Below, one piece after another: positions 35,073 through 43,200 of a stretch of DNA of 64,000 nucleotides. Each line of letters begins with the position of its first letter. The first letter of the stretch is position 1. This stretch comes from Rhizobium etli 8C-3. Lineage in GTDB: Bacteria > Pseudomonadota > Alphaproteobacteria > Rhizobiales > Rhizobiaceae. The position numbers were made by a program, and so were the translations under genes. The stretch is taken from contig NZ_CP017241.1 in NCBI RefSeq assembly GCF_001908375.1, forward strand, positions 2,359,001 through 2,423,000. Direction: 5' to 3'. Under the pieces are notes generated by a model. That model saw only the letters and a program-made list of their open reading frames with translations, was not told where the DNA came from and did not search any database.

Positions 35073-35441
35073 ATGACTACTGCCTTCAACGCTTCCGCTG
35101 CCGTTGCTGCTCTTGAGAGCCACCGCACCGAACTGATTGACTACATCAACCGCACGACCGATGCATTGATTGCTAAGATCGCGGGCGCGCACCCAAGCCT
35201 TGTCGTGGGCGTTAAAATTCCGACCCTGGAACAGGCTCAGGACCCACGCAACAAGGATGGGGTGAACCTGACCGCGCGTGGCGCAGAAATCCTCTACCGC
35301 CTGTTCGATGACGGAGCCGGGTACAACCGTGCGTCCAAGGCACTTTCGATCACCCAGACTGCGGCTCGCAACCGTAAGAGCCTTTGGGAAAAACAGGGCG
35401 GGCTGAATCGCAAGCGCGAGCCGCTCGACATCGACGAGTAG
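35073..35441 (+). CDS. Small putative DNA-binding protein, well-expressed codon use
   Basis: ATG at 35073 follows GAAGGAG. The product has 122 residues. A helical N-terminus (AAVAALESHRTELIDYINRT) leads to a C-terminal region that looks like a helix-turn-helix (GYNRASKALSITQTAARNRK). Codons are strongly biased to CGC, AAC, CTC and similar, more than in the neighbours, which suggests high expression. The gene ends 92 bases before a strong terminator. I infer a small nucleoid-like or regulatory protein; no family is recognised. Confidence 0.6.
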   Translation: MTTAFNASAAVAALESHRTELIDYINRTTDALIAKIAGAHPSLVVGVKIPTLEQAQDPRNKDGVNLTARGAEILYRLFDDGAGYNRASKALSITQTAARNRKSLWEKQGGLNRKREPLDIDE

Positions 35442-35532
35442 GACCGCTAATTCGTACAATATGGAGCCACGGAGCCTCTAGGTAACCCTAAGGGCTTCAC
35501 CGTTTTCGGCAGGTGGACATTCCGAAAAACGC

Positions 35533-35563
35533 AGAAAGGGGGGGCCGGAACCTCCCCCTTTCT
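35533..35563. terminator. Bidirectional rho-independent terminator
   Basis: AGAAAGGGGG (35533-35542) pairs perfectly with CCCCCTTTCT (35554-35563) around an 11-base loop. A T-rich tail follows on the plus strand (TTCGGTT) and an A-rich one is present on the other. It sits between two convergent genes and can serve both. Confidence 0.7.
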
Positions 35564-35578
35564 TTCGGTTCCGGGACC

Positions 35579-35992
35579 TTAGAGAAGACCGATCCCGATT
35601 ATCCACTTCAGCAAGCCAGCGACTTCCACCTCCTCGCCCTTGGCGTTATTCGAAGTGGCGGAAACCATTTCGAGCTTACCGCCGATCTCATCGGCAGGGA
35701 GGGCTGCGAGCCTCCGATCGATGTCGTCGATCGGAGTTTCGAGGGAAGTCCACTGCCCACCCGCCCTGCTGCTCCAGAAGAGCAGGAGGAGCGCTTCCTC
35801 GTAGGACTTCTGTTCGTCGGCCTTCGTGAGGTCGATATTGTAGGGGCCGCAGCCCATGGGCATGGGCATCATCATCTGCGTAACGCAGCGGTCGATGTAG
35901 CGAAGCTGGGACATGTCGGCGGGTACCGCCGAGAGAAGCCCGATCAGCGTGGCGATGACCGCGATCGATCCAATGACAGCCTTGATTACCAT
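35579..35992 (-). CDS. Small exported or membrane-anchored protein
   Basis: ATG at 35992 has AAGGAG upstream; the frame is open to 36052 without a better start. The 137-residue product has a hydrophobic N-terminus at about 3-25 (KAVIGSIAVIATLIGLLSAV), then CVTQMMMPMPMGCG and a polar helical part, and ends in a hydrophobic LLKWIIGIGLL. Two cysteines could pair in the periplasm. The family is unknown to me. It converges on the small DNA-binding gene with a shared terminator. Confidence 0.55.
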   Translation of the reverse strand: MVIKAVIGSIAVIATLIGLLSAVPADMSQLRYIDRCVTQMMMPMPMGCGPYNIDLTKADEQKSYEEALLLLFWSSRAGGQWTSLETPIDDIDRRLAALPADEIGGKLEMVSATSNNAKGEEVEVAGLLKWIIGIGLL

Positions 35993-36175
35993 TGTTAGTC
36001 TCCTTGGTTTTGCTCCGACGACACCCCGTCGTCGTTTCGATGGAGACAACATACGATACCGCTAATACGCCGTAAAGTATTGATTTAATTTATCTTTTCG
36101 AAGATTTTTTATCATGGATTTTAAATCGTAGGTAATTTGTCTACTATCGACTCCGGGGATTTCAGAGGGGGTTCA

Positions 36176-36919
36176 ATGTCAGCTTCACGTCCGACCATGC
36201 CGATACGCCTCTCCACGGTGAAAGCTGACGAAGCCGCCGATCTCGTGATCAAGTTCAAGGAGTGGTTCGGTCTGGAGGAAATCCAGAGGCTGGTGCAGGA
36301 CAGCGCCAGACGAACGGAATCCTTCCTGCTTCAATACGACCACACTCCCACGCCCCAGGGCGGCATTGGAGAAGCGGAGCCGTGGGTCCAGCTGGAAGGC
36401 GTTCCGTTGCCAGAACTCGAGGAAACCGAAGATGAAGTCCGTCTGGACCTTCGGCTTTCTGGCCTCCGGCTTAAAACTTTCGCCGAAGGCGTTTGCCGTA
36501 TGATCGGCATCTTGAACGAGACCGATGCGCTACCGAAGTTCGCGAATACCTATAACGACACTTCTACGAATCTGGCCGAGTGGTTCATGCACGAGCGGCT
36601 AATGAGGGCGTATCTTCAGAACAAGGCGTCGGCACCTAGTCCCAAGCTCGGGGACCTCATGGACTTATACCTGTATGATCCCAAGTCGCAGCAGGGCGCT
36701 GTGAGAGCGAAAATCGTTCAAATGGTGTCCGTCGGACTTTGGGACGCTGATCCGCCTGTGGGTGCTCGTGATTGGAAAATCAGAGCTGGCCCGGTTGCGA
36801 CTAAGTTTCATCTGAAAGTTTTTGTTCCCGTGGTCGAGCATTTCAAGCAATATCTCAAGGGTTCCCAAAGGAGCCCAGAGGAGGAGGACGACAATGATCT
36901 TTCATCCGATATGGGATGA
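36176..36919 (+). CDS. Hypothetical protein, 247 aa
   Basis: ATG at 36176 has AGAGGGGG five bases upstream and is preferred to the start at 36137. The product is soluble and acidic in the middle (PELEETEDEVRLDLRL). The C-terminal half (LGDLMDLYLYDPKSQQGAVR, then KIVQMVSVGLWDADPP) may be a helical binding domain. I recognise no family. The next small gene overlaps its last 26 bases, so the two are coupled. An AT-rich stretch at 36060-36130 probably holds the promoter. Confidence 0.55.
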   Translation: MSASRPTMPIRLSTVKADEAADLVIKFKEWFGLEEIQRLVQDSARRTESFLLQYDHTPTPQGGIGEAEPWVQLEGVPLPELEETEDEVRLDLRLSGLRLKTFAEGVCRMIGILNETDALPKFANTYNDTSTNLAEWFMHERLMRAYLQNKASAPSPKLGDLMDLYLYDPKSQQGAVRAKIVQMVSVGLWDADPPVGARDWKIRAGPVATKFHLKVFVPVVEHFKQYLKGSQRSPEEEDDNDLSSDMG

Positions 36920-37082
36920 TCTCACCAAGATAGATCGCTATGAGCAAACCGTGGTTCGCCCGAAGCTTGAAAGAAAACGGCAGCAGCTGATCGCTCGGAT
37001 ACCAAGTCTTGCTGGCGATGAGTTGGTTGCGGCCGAAAGGGCGCTGGCCGAGGTGGAGGCCAAATTGAAAGGCTTGGCGTGA
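36894..37082 (+). CDS. Small helical protein coupled to the preceding gene
   Basis: AGGAGG precedes the ATG at 36894, which lies inside the preceding gene. The 62-residue product is almost all charged helix (YEQTVVRPKLERKRQQLIAR, then ERALAEVEAKLKGLA). Such small overlapping products are often partners of the upstream protein. It was placed at this start because the longer upstream frame reads only as the preceding gene in another phase. Confidence 0.5.
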   Translation: MIFHPIWDDLTKIDRYEQTVVRPKLERKRQQLIARIPSLAGDELVAAERALAEVEAKLKGLA

Positions 37083-37085
37083 TAC

Positions 37086-37517
37086 TCAGTCGTCCACCTG
37101 GATCATTGCGCTCTTACCGACTGGCTCGATGCCCTTTTCCACGCATGCCATCATATTTTTTCGGCAAGCTGCTCCTGCGTGAGCCCCTGCCTCTTTCTCC
37201 ATGCGATAAAATACTCGATGTCCACTGTGAGCGTCATGCTTCGGGCATCCAAAAATAAAAAGGGACTGTGTCCGCGGGAACCGAACATAAATTCTCGTGG
37301 GACGTGAGCTTCCAGAGTCCTCCCAGCTATCCCGGCTTACACTATGTTCGCCGACCCAAAAGGTGGTACCGTTGGGATTTGTCCGAAAATGACCAGACCG
37401 CTGAAATCGACTCACTGACGCTACTCCTTTCAAAACCCTGAAGGGAATCTCAACGTACTGACTTGGATGCCGCGGCTTGGCAGGGCCGTCCTTCGGCGCG
37501 CTCAGTAAATTTCGCAA
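37086..37517 (-). CDS. Hypothetical protein downstream of the PLD-like gene
   Basis: The product has 143 residues with a beta-rich middle (SGHFRTNPNGTTFWVGEH), a short pattern seen in many small rhizobial proteins, and a cysteine-bearing C-terminus (ACRKNMMACVEKG). It lies 33 bases after the PLD-like gene on the same strand and is likely cotranscribed. The start is uncertain and no function can be given. Confidence 0.4.
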   Translation of the reverse strand: MRNLLSAPKDGPAKPRHPSQYVEIPFRVLKGVASVSRFQRSGHFRTNPNGTTFWVGEHSVSRDSWEDSGSSRPTRIYVRFPRTQSLFIFGCPKHDAHSGHRVFYRMEKEAGAHAGAACRKNMMACVEKGIEPVGKSAMIQVDD

Positions 37518-37550
37518 CAGTTTCTATCGGGAGCAATCAAAGGGCCCAAA

Positions 37551-38726
37551 CTAGCCCCCTTGCTTGTCACCGAAGCGGCGTCTGCGCAAGGAGACCAGAA
37601 TGAATGCTCCGGACTCAGGTGCAGCGCGGTTGAGGGCCTTCTGATCGGTTTCCAATTGCGAACCAGACCGGGGTTCAAGCGACGTGACAAGCCTCCACGC
37701 GTCAATCTGACGACCACCGCGCGCCTCACGACGAGCAACCTCCTCCAATAGCGGTGGCTCCAACGCGTCAATCACGTCTATCTCAGAAAATACCGGGTCC
37801 CAGCCTGTCCGCTCTCGCTCAAACGCATACTCGTAGGATGGCAGCGACGTATCGACCACCTTGGCTCGCACCTGCTGCATGCCAGCAGGTGTAGATGGGC
37901 GGAATGTTGCGGAAGGCACCGGAGTGAGAGCCCAACCACCATCAATGACCCAGTCCACCGATACCTCTCGATTGCCTTGCCCGTTTTCAACTCCAATGGT
38001 CTGACATGTGTAGCGTCTGCTTGCGCTGCCGATGGCATTGATTGCGCTCATCGGATCGGCAGGCATGGTGTCGTAAAGGAACAAATGAACTTCAGTCTTG
38101 AGTGATTCAATTTCCTCGATCCCGGCAGGGATTTCGAAGTAAATCGTTTCGCCGGTCTTTGGCCAGCGCCCACCCTGAATATGTGAGAACGCGAGAATTG
38201 TGCGAACGGTCACCCAATCGGTCGGCATGCGTATCTCGGCCTTGAGGCCCTCCACATATTCCTTGAACCACCACGAAAATCCTTCCTTCATGGTGGGTGA
38301 ATAGGGCGTTGCCTGTCTCTCGGCTTCATCAACATGGCCTCGGACAGCAGCGAATTCGGGCGCGTGCACATCACCTTCGATAAGGACTGCAGCCTCTCCA
38401 TTGCTGCCGCCCAAGGCAAACGCCGTCACGTTGTGCGACCCGATGAATGCGCATGCGTGTGAGCCGGGCAACTCCATATAATAGACCTTGCTGTGCAACA
38501 TCGGATGATAGCGCACCACCGGATTCTTGGGCGTGCCAGAAGGCGCACTAAAGCCTAGATGGACGTGCAACCGATCCATTGGCACCCCCGCGGCCAAAAG
38601 ATTGTCGAGCGCTTGAAATCCAGGATATGTGGACGCGCCGATCACGAAGGTTTCAAGGCTGCCAGGATTCGCTTGTATCGGAGCACCGATCTCAGCCAAT
38701 CCGCCTGGCGTAGCAAAACCCGTCAC
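37551..38726 (-). CDS. Phospholipase D-like nuclease-family protein
   Basis: The N-terminal part carries one PLD-type site: YHPMLHSKVYYMELPG (H-x-K) followed by AFIGSHNVTAFALGG, the usual G-S-x-N turn. Enzymes with a single site work as dimers. The remaining 250 residues look like a beta-rich binding region and match nothing I know. The 391-residue frame begins at a GTG without a ribosome site, so the true start is uncertain. It stands just downstream of the type I restriction operon on the same strand, which suits a nuclease effector or repair helper, but the link is unproven. Confidence 0.6.
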   Translation of the reverse strand: MTGFATPGGLAEIGAPIQANPGSLETFVIGASTYPGFQALDNLLAAGVPMDRLHVHLGFSAPSGTPKNPVVRYHPMLHSKVYYMELPGSHACAFIGSHNVTAFALGGSNGEAAVLIEGDVHAPEFAAVRGHVDEAERQATPYSPTMKEGFSWWFKEYVEGLKAEIRMPTDWVTVRTILAFSHIQGGRWPKTGETIYFEIPAGIEEIESLKTEVHLFLYDTMPADPMSAINAIGSASRRYTCQTIGVENGQGNREVSVDWVIDGGWALTPVPSATFRPSTPAGMQQVRAKVVDTSLPSYEYAFERERTGWDPVFSEIDVIDALEPPLLEEVARREARGGRQIDAWRLVTSLEPRSGSQLETDQKALNRAAPESGAFILVSLRRRRFGDKQGG

Positions 38727-38874
38727 AATATGCGTGGCGACGGATCAGGTAAGTCGATCGCGGATAAGCGTCGCAATCTCCTGCTGCGGCCGTTGAAATA
38801 ACACGGTTGTCGTAACTGACATTCCTCGCCGGCTCCAATAGCGTTAGCGTTTCAGGCTTTAATTCGATCAACCG

Positions 38875-41800
38875 TCACATGCCTGTTCTAAGGACCGTTT
38901 CGATGCTTTGGCTCCAGGCGGCTTTGAAGGCGGGATCAGACGCGAAAAGCTTGTATAGCTCGAGTTCCTCCTTACGGCGTTTCAACATCACATCTTGCAT
39001 CATCTTCTCGAGCGCGAGTCCGCGATTGTATGGGTCGGTGTTCTCCTCGTATTTTTCGGTGAAATCGGGGTGCGCTCTGATGCCGTTCACGACATTGATG
39101 AACTTCACTCGCTGTTCTTCCGGTGTCGCGCCCCATCCCTGGAACCATCGCTCATTGAAGGTGTGAATGATATCGTCGAGCGGGTCTCGCTCCTGTTCGC
39201 CATCCCGGTAACCGCGGGGATTGGGGTTTTGCGGGTCAAGCTCCGTCGGCGTTGCGTCAAGCTCGATGTCTTGGTTCAATCGGGTTCTCTCAAGCCCGTA
39301 AGACGACAGGTCGACGGCCTCCAGAAGCTCGTCGAGCATGTCCTGGTCTGGGTCCGTAATAAGCAGTTTCGGAATCAGGAACTTCAGGAACCAGAAGAGC
39401 TTTTCCCACTCAACGACCTCGAACGGCATGATTGACGCCATCTGGCCGTAAATCTTCACAAACTGGCGCGCCTTGATCTTGAAGTCGATCTTGTCATTGT
39501 CGGCCAAATCCAGTTGGTGATTGAACCTATCAGCGGCCGCATCGATGATCGGGCTAAGCAACTGGGCATCGTCACCGGCAAAGTAGCGGGCGACAAAATC
39601 GTCTACCTCTTGCCACTCATAGACGCCCACTGTGTCGAGCGCATCCTTGATCTCATGAAGCACATTTACATCAGTCGCCGACGACAGGGTGGTCACCGTG
39701 TAGAATGGATCGAAGGCGGACTTGATATCAGCGACGTCGTTGAAGAAGTCGAGGATGAACAAGTCTTCAGTGCGCTTGCCGAGTTTCGGTGCAGAGCGGT
39801 TCAGACGCGACAGTGCCTGCACGGCCAGAACATGTTGCAGCTTCTTGTCGACATACATGGTGGTCAGCTTTGGTTGGTCGAAACCGGTCAGGTACTTGTT
39901 TGCGACCACCAGCAACCGATATCCGTCCTCATCGAATTTGTCCCTCGTATCCGACTCGGAGAAGCCATTCATATCGGCCTCGGTGTAGGTCACACCGTCG
40001 ACCTCCTTCTCGCCGGAAAACGCAATCAAGGCCTTGAATGGATAACCCCGTTCCGCCAGTAGCTTCGTCAAAGCCTTATAGTAGCGGATCGCCGACTCGA
40101 TGTTCTGGGTGACCACCATGCCCTTGGCCTTCCCGTGAAGCTTCTTGGGCGTCACAACCTGCTCGATGAAATGGTCGAGCATGATCTCAGCCTTTGTGTT
40201 GATGGTCTGTTGGCTGCGCTCCACATAAGCCCGGAGTTTTTTCTGAGCCTTCTTGGTGTCGAACAGTGGATTGTCCGCTATCGACTTCTGAATTTCGTAA
40301 TAGCTCTTGTAGGTCGTATAGTTTGCCAGGACGTTCAGAATGAAGCCTTCCTCGATCGCCTGCTTCATGCTGTAGAGGTGGAACGGCTCGAAGCTCCCGT
40401 CAGGCTGACGTTCCCCAAACTTTTCGAGCGTTGTGTTCTTTGGTGTCGCCGTGAACGCAAAATATGAGGCATTGCCGCGCATTTTGCGTGACTGCATCGC
40501 TGCTAGGATACGATCTTGCGGGTCATATTCGTCCGGGTCTGCTTCGCCCGCGCCCATTGCACGGTTCATGTTGTCATGCGCGCTGCCACTTTGCCCGCTA
40601 TGCGCTTCATCAATGATCACCGCGAAGCGCTTGTCGCTGAGGTCGGCGATCCCCTGGATGATAAAGGGGAATTTCTGGATCGTCGTGATGATGATCTTCT
40701 TGCCGTTCTCCAGCGCCGATTTCAGGTCGGCGGAACGCATGGCCGGTGCGACGATGTTCTTGACCTCGGAGAAGTCGTTAATATTGTCACGCAGCTGCTT
40801 GTCCAGAAGACGTCGATCAGTGACAACGATGACGCTGTCGAACAGCGGTTGGTCCAGTCCTTTTCCGCCCGCCACGCTGGCAGATGCCGGATAGGTATCA
40901 ATTAGCTGATACGCCGCCCAGGTGATCGAATTCGACTTTCCGGAACCCGCCGAATGCTGGATCAGATAGCTTTGTCCGATGCCATTCGTGGCAGCGTGTG
41001 ACAACAGCCGGCGAACGACGTCCAACTGATGGTAACGTGGGAAGATCATCGACTTTTTGGTCAAAGGGTCCGTCGACTTTCCTTCCAGCAGCACGAAGTG
41101 CTGGATGATGCCGGCCAAGCTTTCCTTAGTGAACACTTCTTCCCACAGATAGGCGGTCTTGTGGCCGCTGGAGTTGGGTGGATTACCCTCGCCTTCGTTA
41201 TGACCCTTGTTGAAGGGTAGGAAGAAGGTGGCCGGCCCGGCAAGCTTCGTCGTCATGAACACCTCGTCGGTGTCCACGGCCATATGCACCAATGCGCGGC
41301 CAAACTGAAGTAGGGGCTGGGTGGCATCACGGCTGTCACGATACTGCTTCTGCCCATGATAGCGGGCGGTCTGACCGGTCCACGCGTTCTTCAGCTCGAC
41401 GGTGATGAGCGGCAGTCCGTTGACGAAAAGGACCATGTCGATCTCTTCGCCTGGATTAGTTTCCGCATAGCGGACCTGTCGGGTAACACTGAAGATATTG
41501 GCGGCGAAGTTTTCATGGACTTTGGCCGCCGAGCTGGCGAGTGGGGCGGCGTACATGAGCGTGAAGGCTGCGTCATCGACGGAAAGCCCCTTCTTCAACA
41601 GATGCAGAAGCCCATTCTTCTTTACCAGCCGGTCAAAGCGTTCGAGTATCTTGCGTTGCCAATCGACGGGGCTGCGGTCTTTCAGTTTTGCCAGCTCGTT
41701 GCCTTGTGTGGCCTCCAGAAACTCCCAGAAGAGTTTTGTGTCGATCGCATACTGAGCGTCGAAATCAGAAGGTTGGCCGAACCGGAAGGAGCCCTGTTCG

Positions 41801-41898
41801 GCCGGCGCAGGTTGGCTGGCCAGGTCCTCGGTTGTCGTCCCAGCCAGATGCCGCTGGATCGCCTGTTCCAGAGCCACTTCCTTGGTGTTACTGACCAT
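38875..41898 (-). CDS. hsdR: Type I restriction enzyme, R subunit
   Basis: HsdR moves DNA and cuts it far from the recognition site. The N-terminal nuclease site is present (EEIDMVLFV with Asp near 154, and LITVELKNAW with E-x-K near 168-170). The P-loop HSAGSGKSNS is near 315-324, and the DEAH box VIIDEAHSG follows. Further helicase motifs include YFAFTATPKNTTLE and YLTGFDQPKL. The 1007-residue length is normal. It is the last gene of hsdM-hsdS-hsdR, nine bases after hsdS. Confidence 0.93.
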   Translation of the reverse strand: MVSNTKEVALEQAIQRHLAGTTTEDLASQPAPAEQGSFRFGQPSDFDAQYAIDTKLFWEFLEATQGNELAKLKDRSPVDWQRKILERFDRLVKKNGLLHLLKKGLSVDDAAFTLMYAAPLASSAAKVHENFAANIFSVTRQVRYAETNPGEEIDMVLFVNGLPLITVELKNAWTGQTARYHGQKQYRDSRDATQPLLQFGRALVHMAVDTDEVFMTTKLAGPATFFLPFNKGHNEGEGNPPNSSGHKTAYLWEEVFTKESLAGIIQHFVLLEGKSTDPLTKKSMIFPRYHQLDVVRRLLSHAATNGIGQSYLIQHSAGSGKSNSITWAAYQLIDTYPASASVAGGKGLDQPLFDSVIVVTDRRLLDKQLRDNINDFSEVKNIVAPAMRSADLKSALENGKKIIITTIQKFPFIIQGIADLSDKRFAVIIDEAHSGQSGSAHDNMNRAMGAGEADPDEYDPQDRILAAMQSRKMRGNASYFAFTATPKNTTLEKFGERQPDGSFEPFHLYSMKQAIEEGFILNVLANYTTYKSYYEIQKSIADNPLFDTKKAQKKLRAYVERSQQTINTKAEIMLDHFIEQVVTPKKLHGKAKGMVVTQNIESAIRYYKALTKLLAERGYPFKALIAFSGEKEVDGVTYTEADMNGFSESDTRDKFDEDGYRLLVVANKYLTGFDQPKLTTMYVDKKLQHVLAVQALSRLNRSAPKLGKRTEDLFILDFFNDVADIKSAFDPFYTVTTLSSATDVNVLHEIKDALDTVGVYEWQEVDDFVARYFAGDDAQLLSPIIDAAADRFNHQLDLADNDKIDFKIKARQFVKIYGQMASIMPFEVVEWEKLFWFLKFLIPKLLITDPDQDMLDELLEAVDLSSYGLERTRLNQDIELDATPTELDPQNPNPRGYRDGEQERDPLDDIIHTFNERWFQGWGATPEEQRVKFINVVNGIRAHPDFTEKYEENTDPYNRGLALEKMMQDVMLKRRKEELELYKLFASDPAFKAAWSQSIETVLRTGM

Positions 41899-41907
41899 AA
41901 TCTCCCC

Positions 41908-43200
41908 TCACCCCACCTTGATTTTGCCCGTGACCGTCGCGTCGATCAGGCTGGTTTTGTATTCCCTGAGCGTAGCAATCTGCTGTTCCTTGATTGAAAC
42001 AGCATCGCCGATTTTCTTTGAGATTTCAGCAATGTGCTGGACGATAGCAGCCTGTTCATCGCGTGGAGGGACTAGCGTCATAAGGTTTTTGAAGTCGTCC
42101 CAATACAGCCGCTTGCGGAAATCGGTGATCCCCTTGGAGCTGGAATCCATCTGGCGAATGAACGCTGGGCAGCGATAGAGCAATTCGAAGTAGTCGGCTG
42201 CCAGCACCGCGGTTGGTCTAGCAACCACATAGGCCGGGCTTACCATGCCGTGCACGGATACCGCGCCGATGCCGCCTTGCCATGCGCGCATCATGTTGTA
42301 TGCCACATCGCCTACTTTGACTTCCATGTAGGCAGTGCGGTCCTCGATCTTGATAATCGACCGGATGTTTTCTTCGTCGCTTAACTCCTCGGAGGACACG
42401 CCATTGTGGATCGACACCGACAAAACCGGCAAGTCGACATTACCCGATACCTTCATTTCACGGAAAAGGACGAAGTTTCGCTTCACTTCCCAATGTGATG
42501 GGACTTGGCCGATCCAGTCGATGCCGCTGTCCTTCATGGACGCGTTGGGGTTTAGGCCGCGGGTGACGGCCAGTTGGACCAGAATTTGCCGCCGCTCGCG
42601 CAGCAGAGCGATCTGCTCGTCCTTGATCCGCACCGCCTCGTCCACCTTGGCGCACTTTTCATCGAGAAGCGCGGCGATGGCGCGCTGCTCGACAATGGGA
42701 ACGACGGGAAGTGGAACCATTGTAAAATTGTCAAATCTTAGGGCTTGTCCGTCTCGAACAAGATTCGACGTTGCTTGCAACGCTTCGATGTACCGAGAGC
42801 TCTTAAATAGATACTTGAAAAAAGGTGAGTGAACTCGATCTCCGGGCTGAATTGCGACGTAAGCCGAGCTAACACAGCCTGTGTAATCAGAAAATTCAAG
42901 CCCGCCTTGAAAGCTTCTCATGCTCATCACGAAGTCTCCCCTTTCGACATGCTTTAGTATGTCGAAATCCAGGAATACTTGGGTGACGCGACGACTTTCT
43001 TTTTCCATGAAATGATCTTGAGGTATCACTCCATATTTTTGGGTCGCGGCAAGCTGCTGCTCCCCTTTTCTTGCGCGCGCCTTTCGATGGAAGAACATCC
43101 ATTTCGGATTCTCGACGTTCCAATGCGTAGGAATCCTTCCGATCCACGGGATACCGCTGTCTTTCACGCTGCTATGAGCAGGAAATACTATAAGAGTCAT
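41908..43200 (-). CDS. hsdS: Type I restriction enzyme, specificity subunit
   Basis: HsdS chooses the bipartite target sequence. The 430 residues show the two-fold layout of this family: each half opens with the same motif (KDSGIPWIGRIPTHW and KDSGIDWIGQVPSHW) and ends in a conserved helix (EQRAIAALLDEKCAKVDEAV and DEQAAIVQHIAEISKKIGDA). The two variable regions between them set the specificity, which cannot be read from sequence alone. The ATG overlaps the hsdM stop as ATGA. Confidence 0.92.
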   Translation of the reverse strand: MTLIVFPAHSSVKDSGIPWIGRIPTHWNVENPKWMFFHRKARARKGEQQLAATQKYGVIPQDHFMEKESRRVTQVFLDFDILKHVERGDFVMSMRSFQGGLEFSDYTGCVSSAYVAIQPGDRVHSPFFKYLFKSSRYIEALQATSNLVRDGQALRFDNFTMVPLPVVPIVEQRAIAALLDEKCAKVDEAVRIKDEQIALLRERRQILVQLAVTRGLNPNASMKDSGIDWIGQVPSHWEVKRNFVLFREMKVSGNVDLPVLSVSIHNGVSSEELSDEENIRSIIKIEDRTAYMEVKVGDVAYNMMRAWQGGIGAVSVHGMVSPAYVVARPTAVLAADYFELLYRCPAFIRQMDSSSKGITDFRKRLYWDDFKNLMTLVPPRDEQAAIVQHIAEISKKIGDAVSIKEQQIATLREYKTSLIDATVTGKIKVG

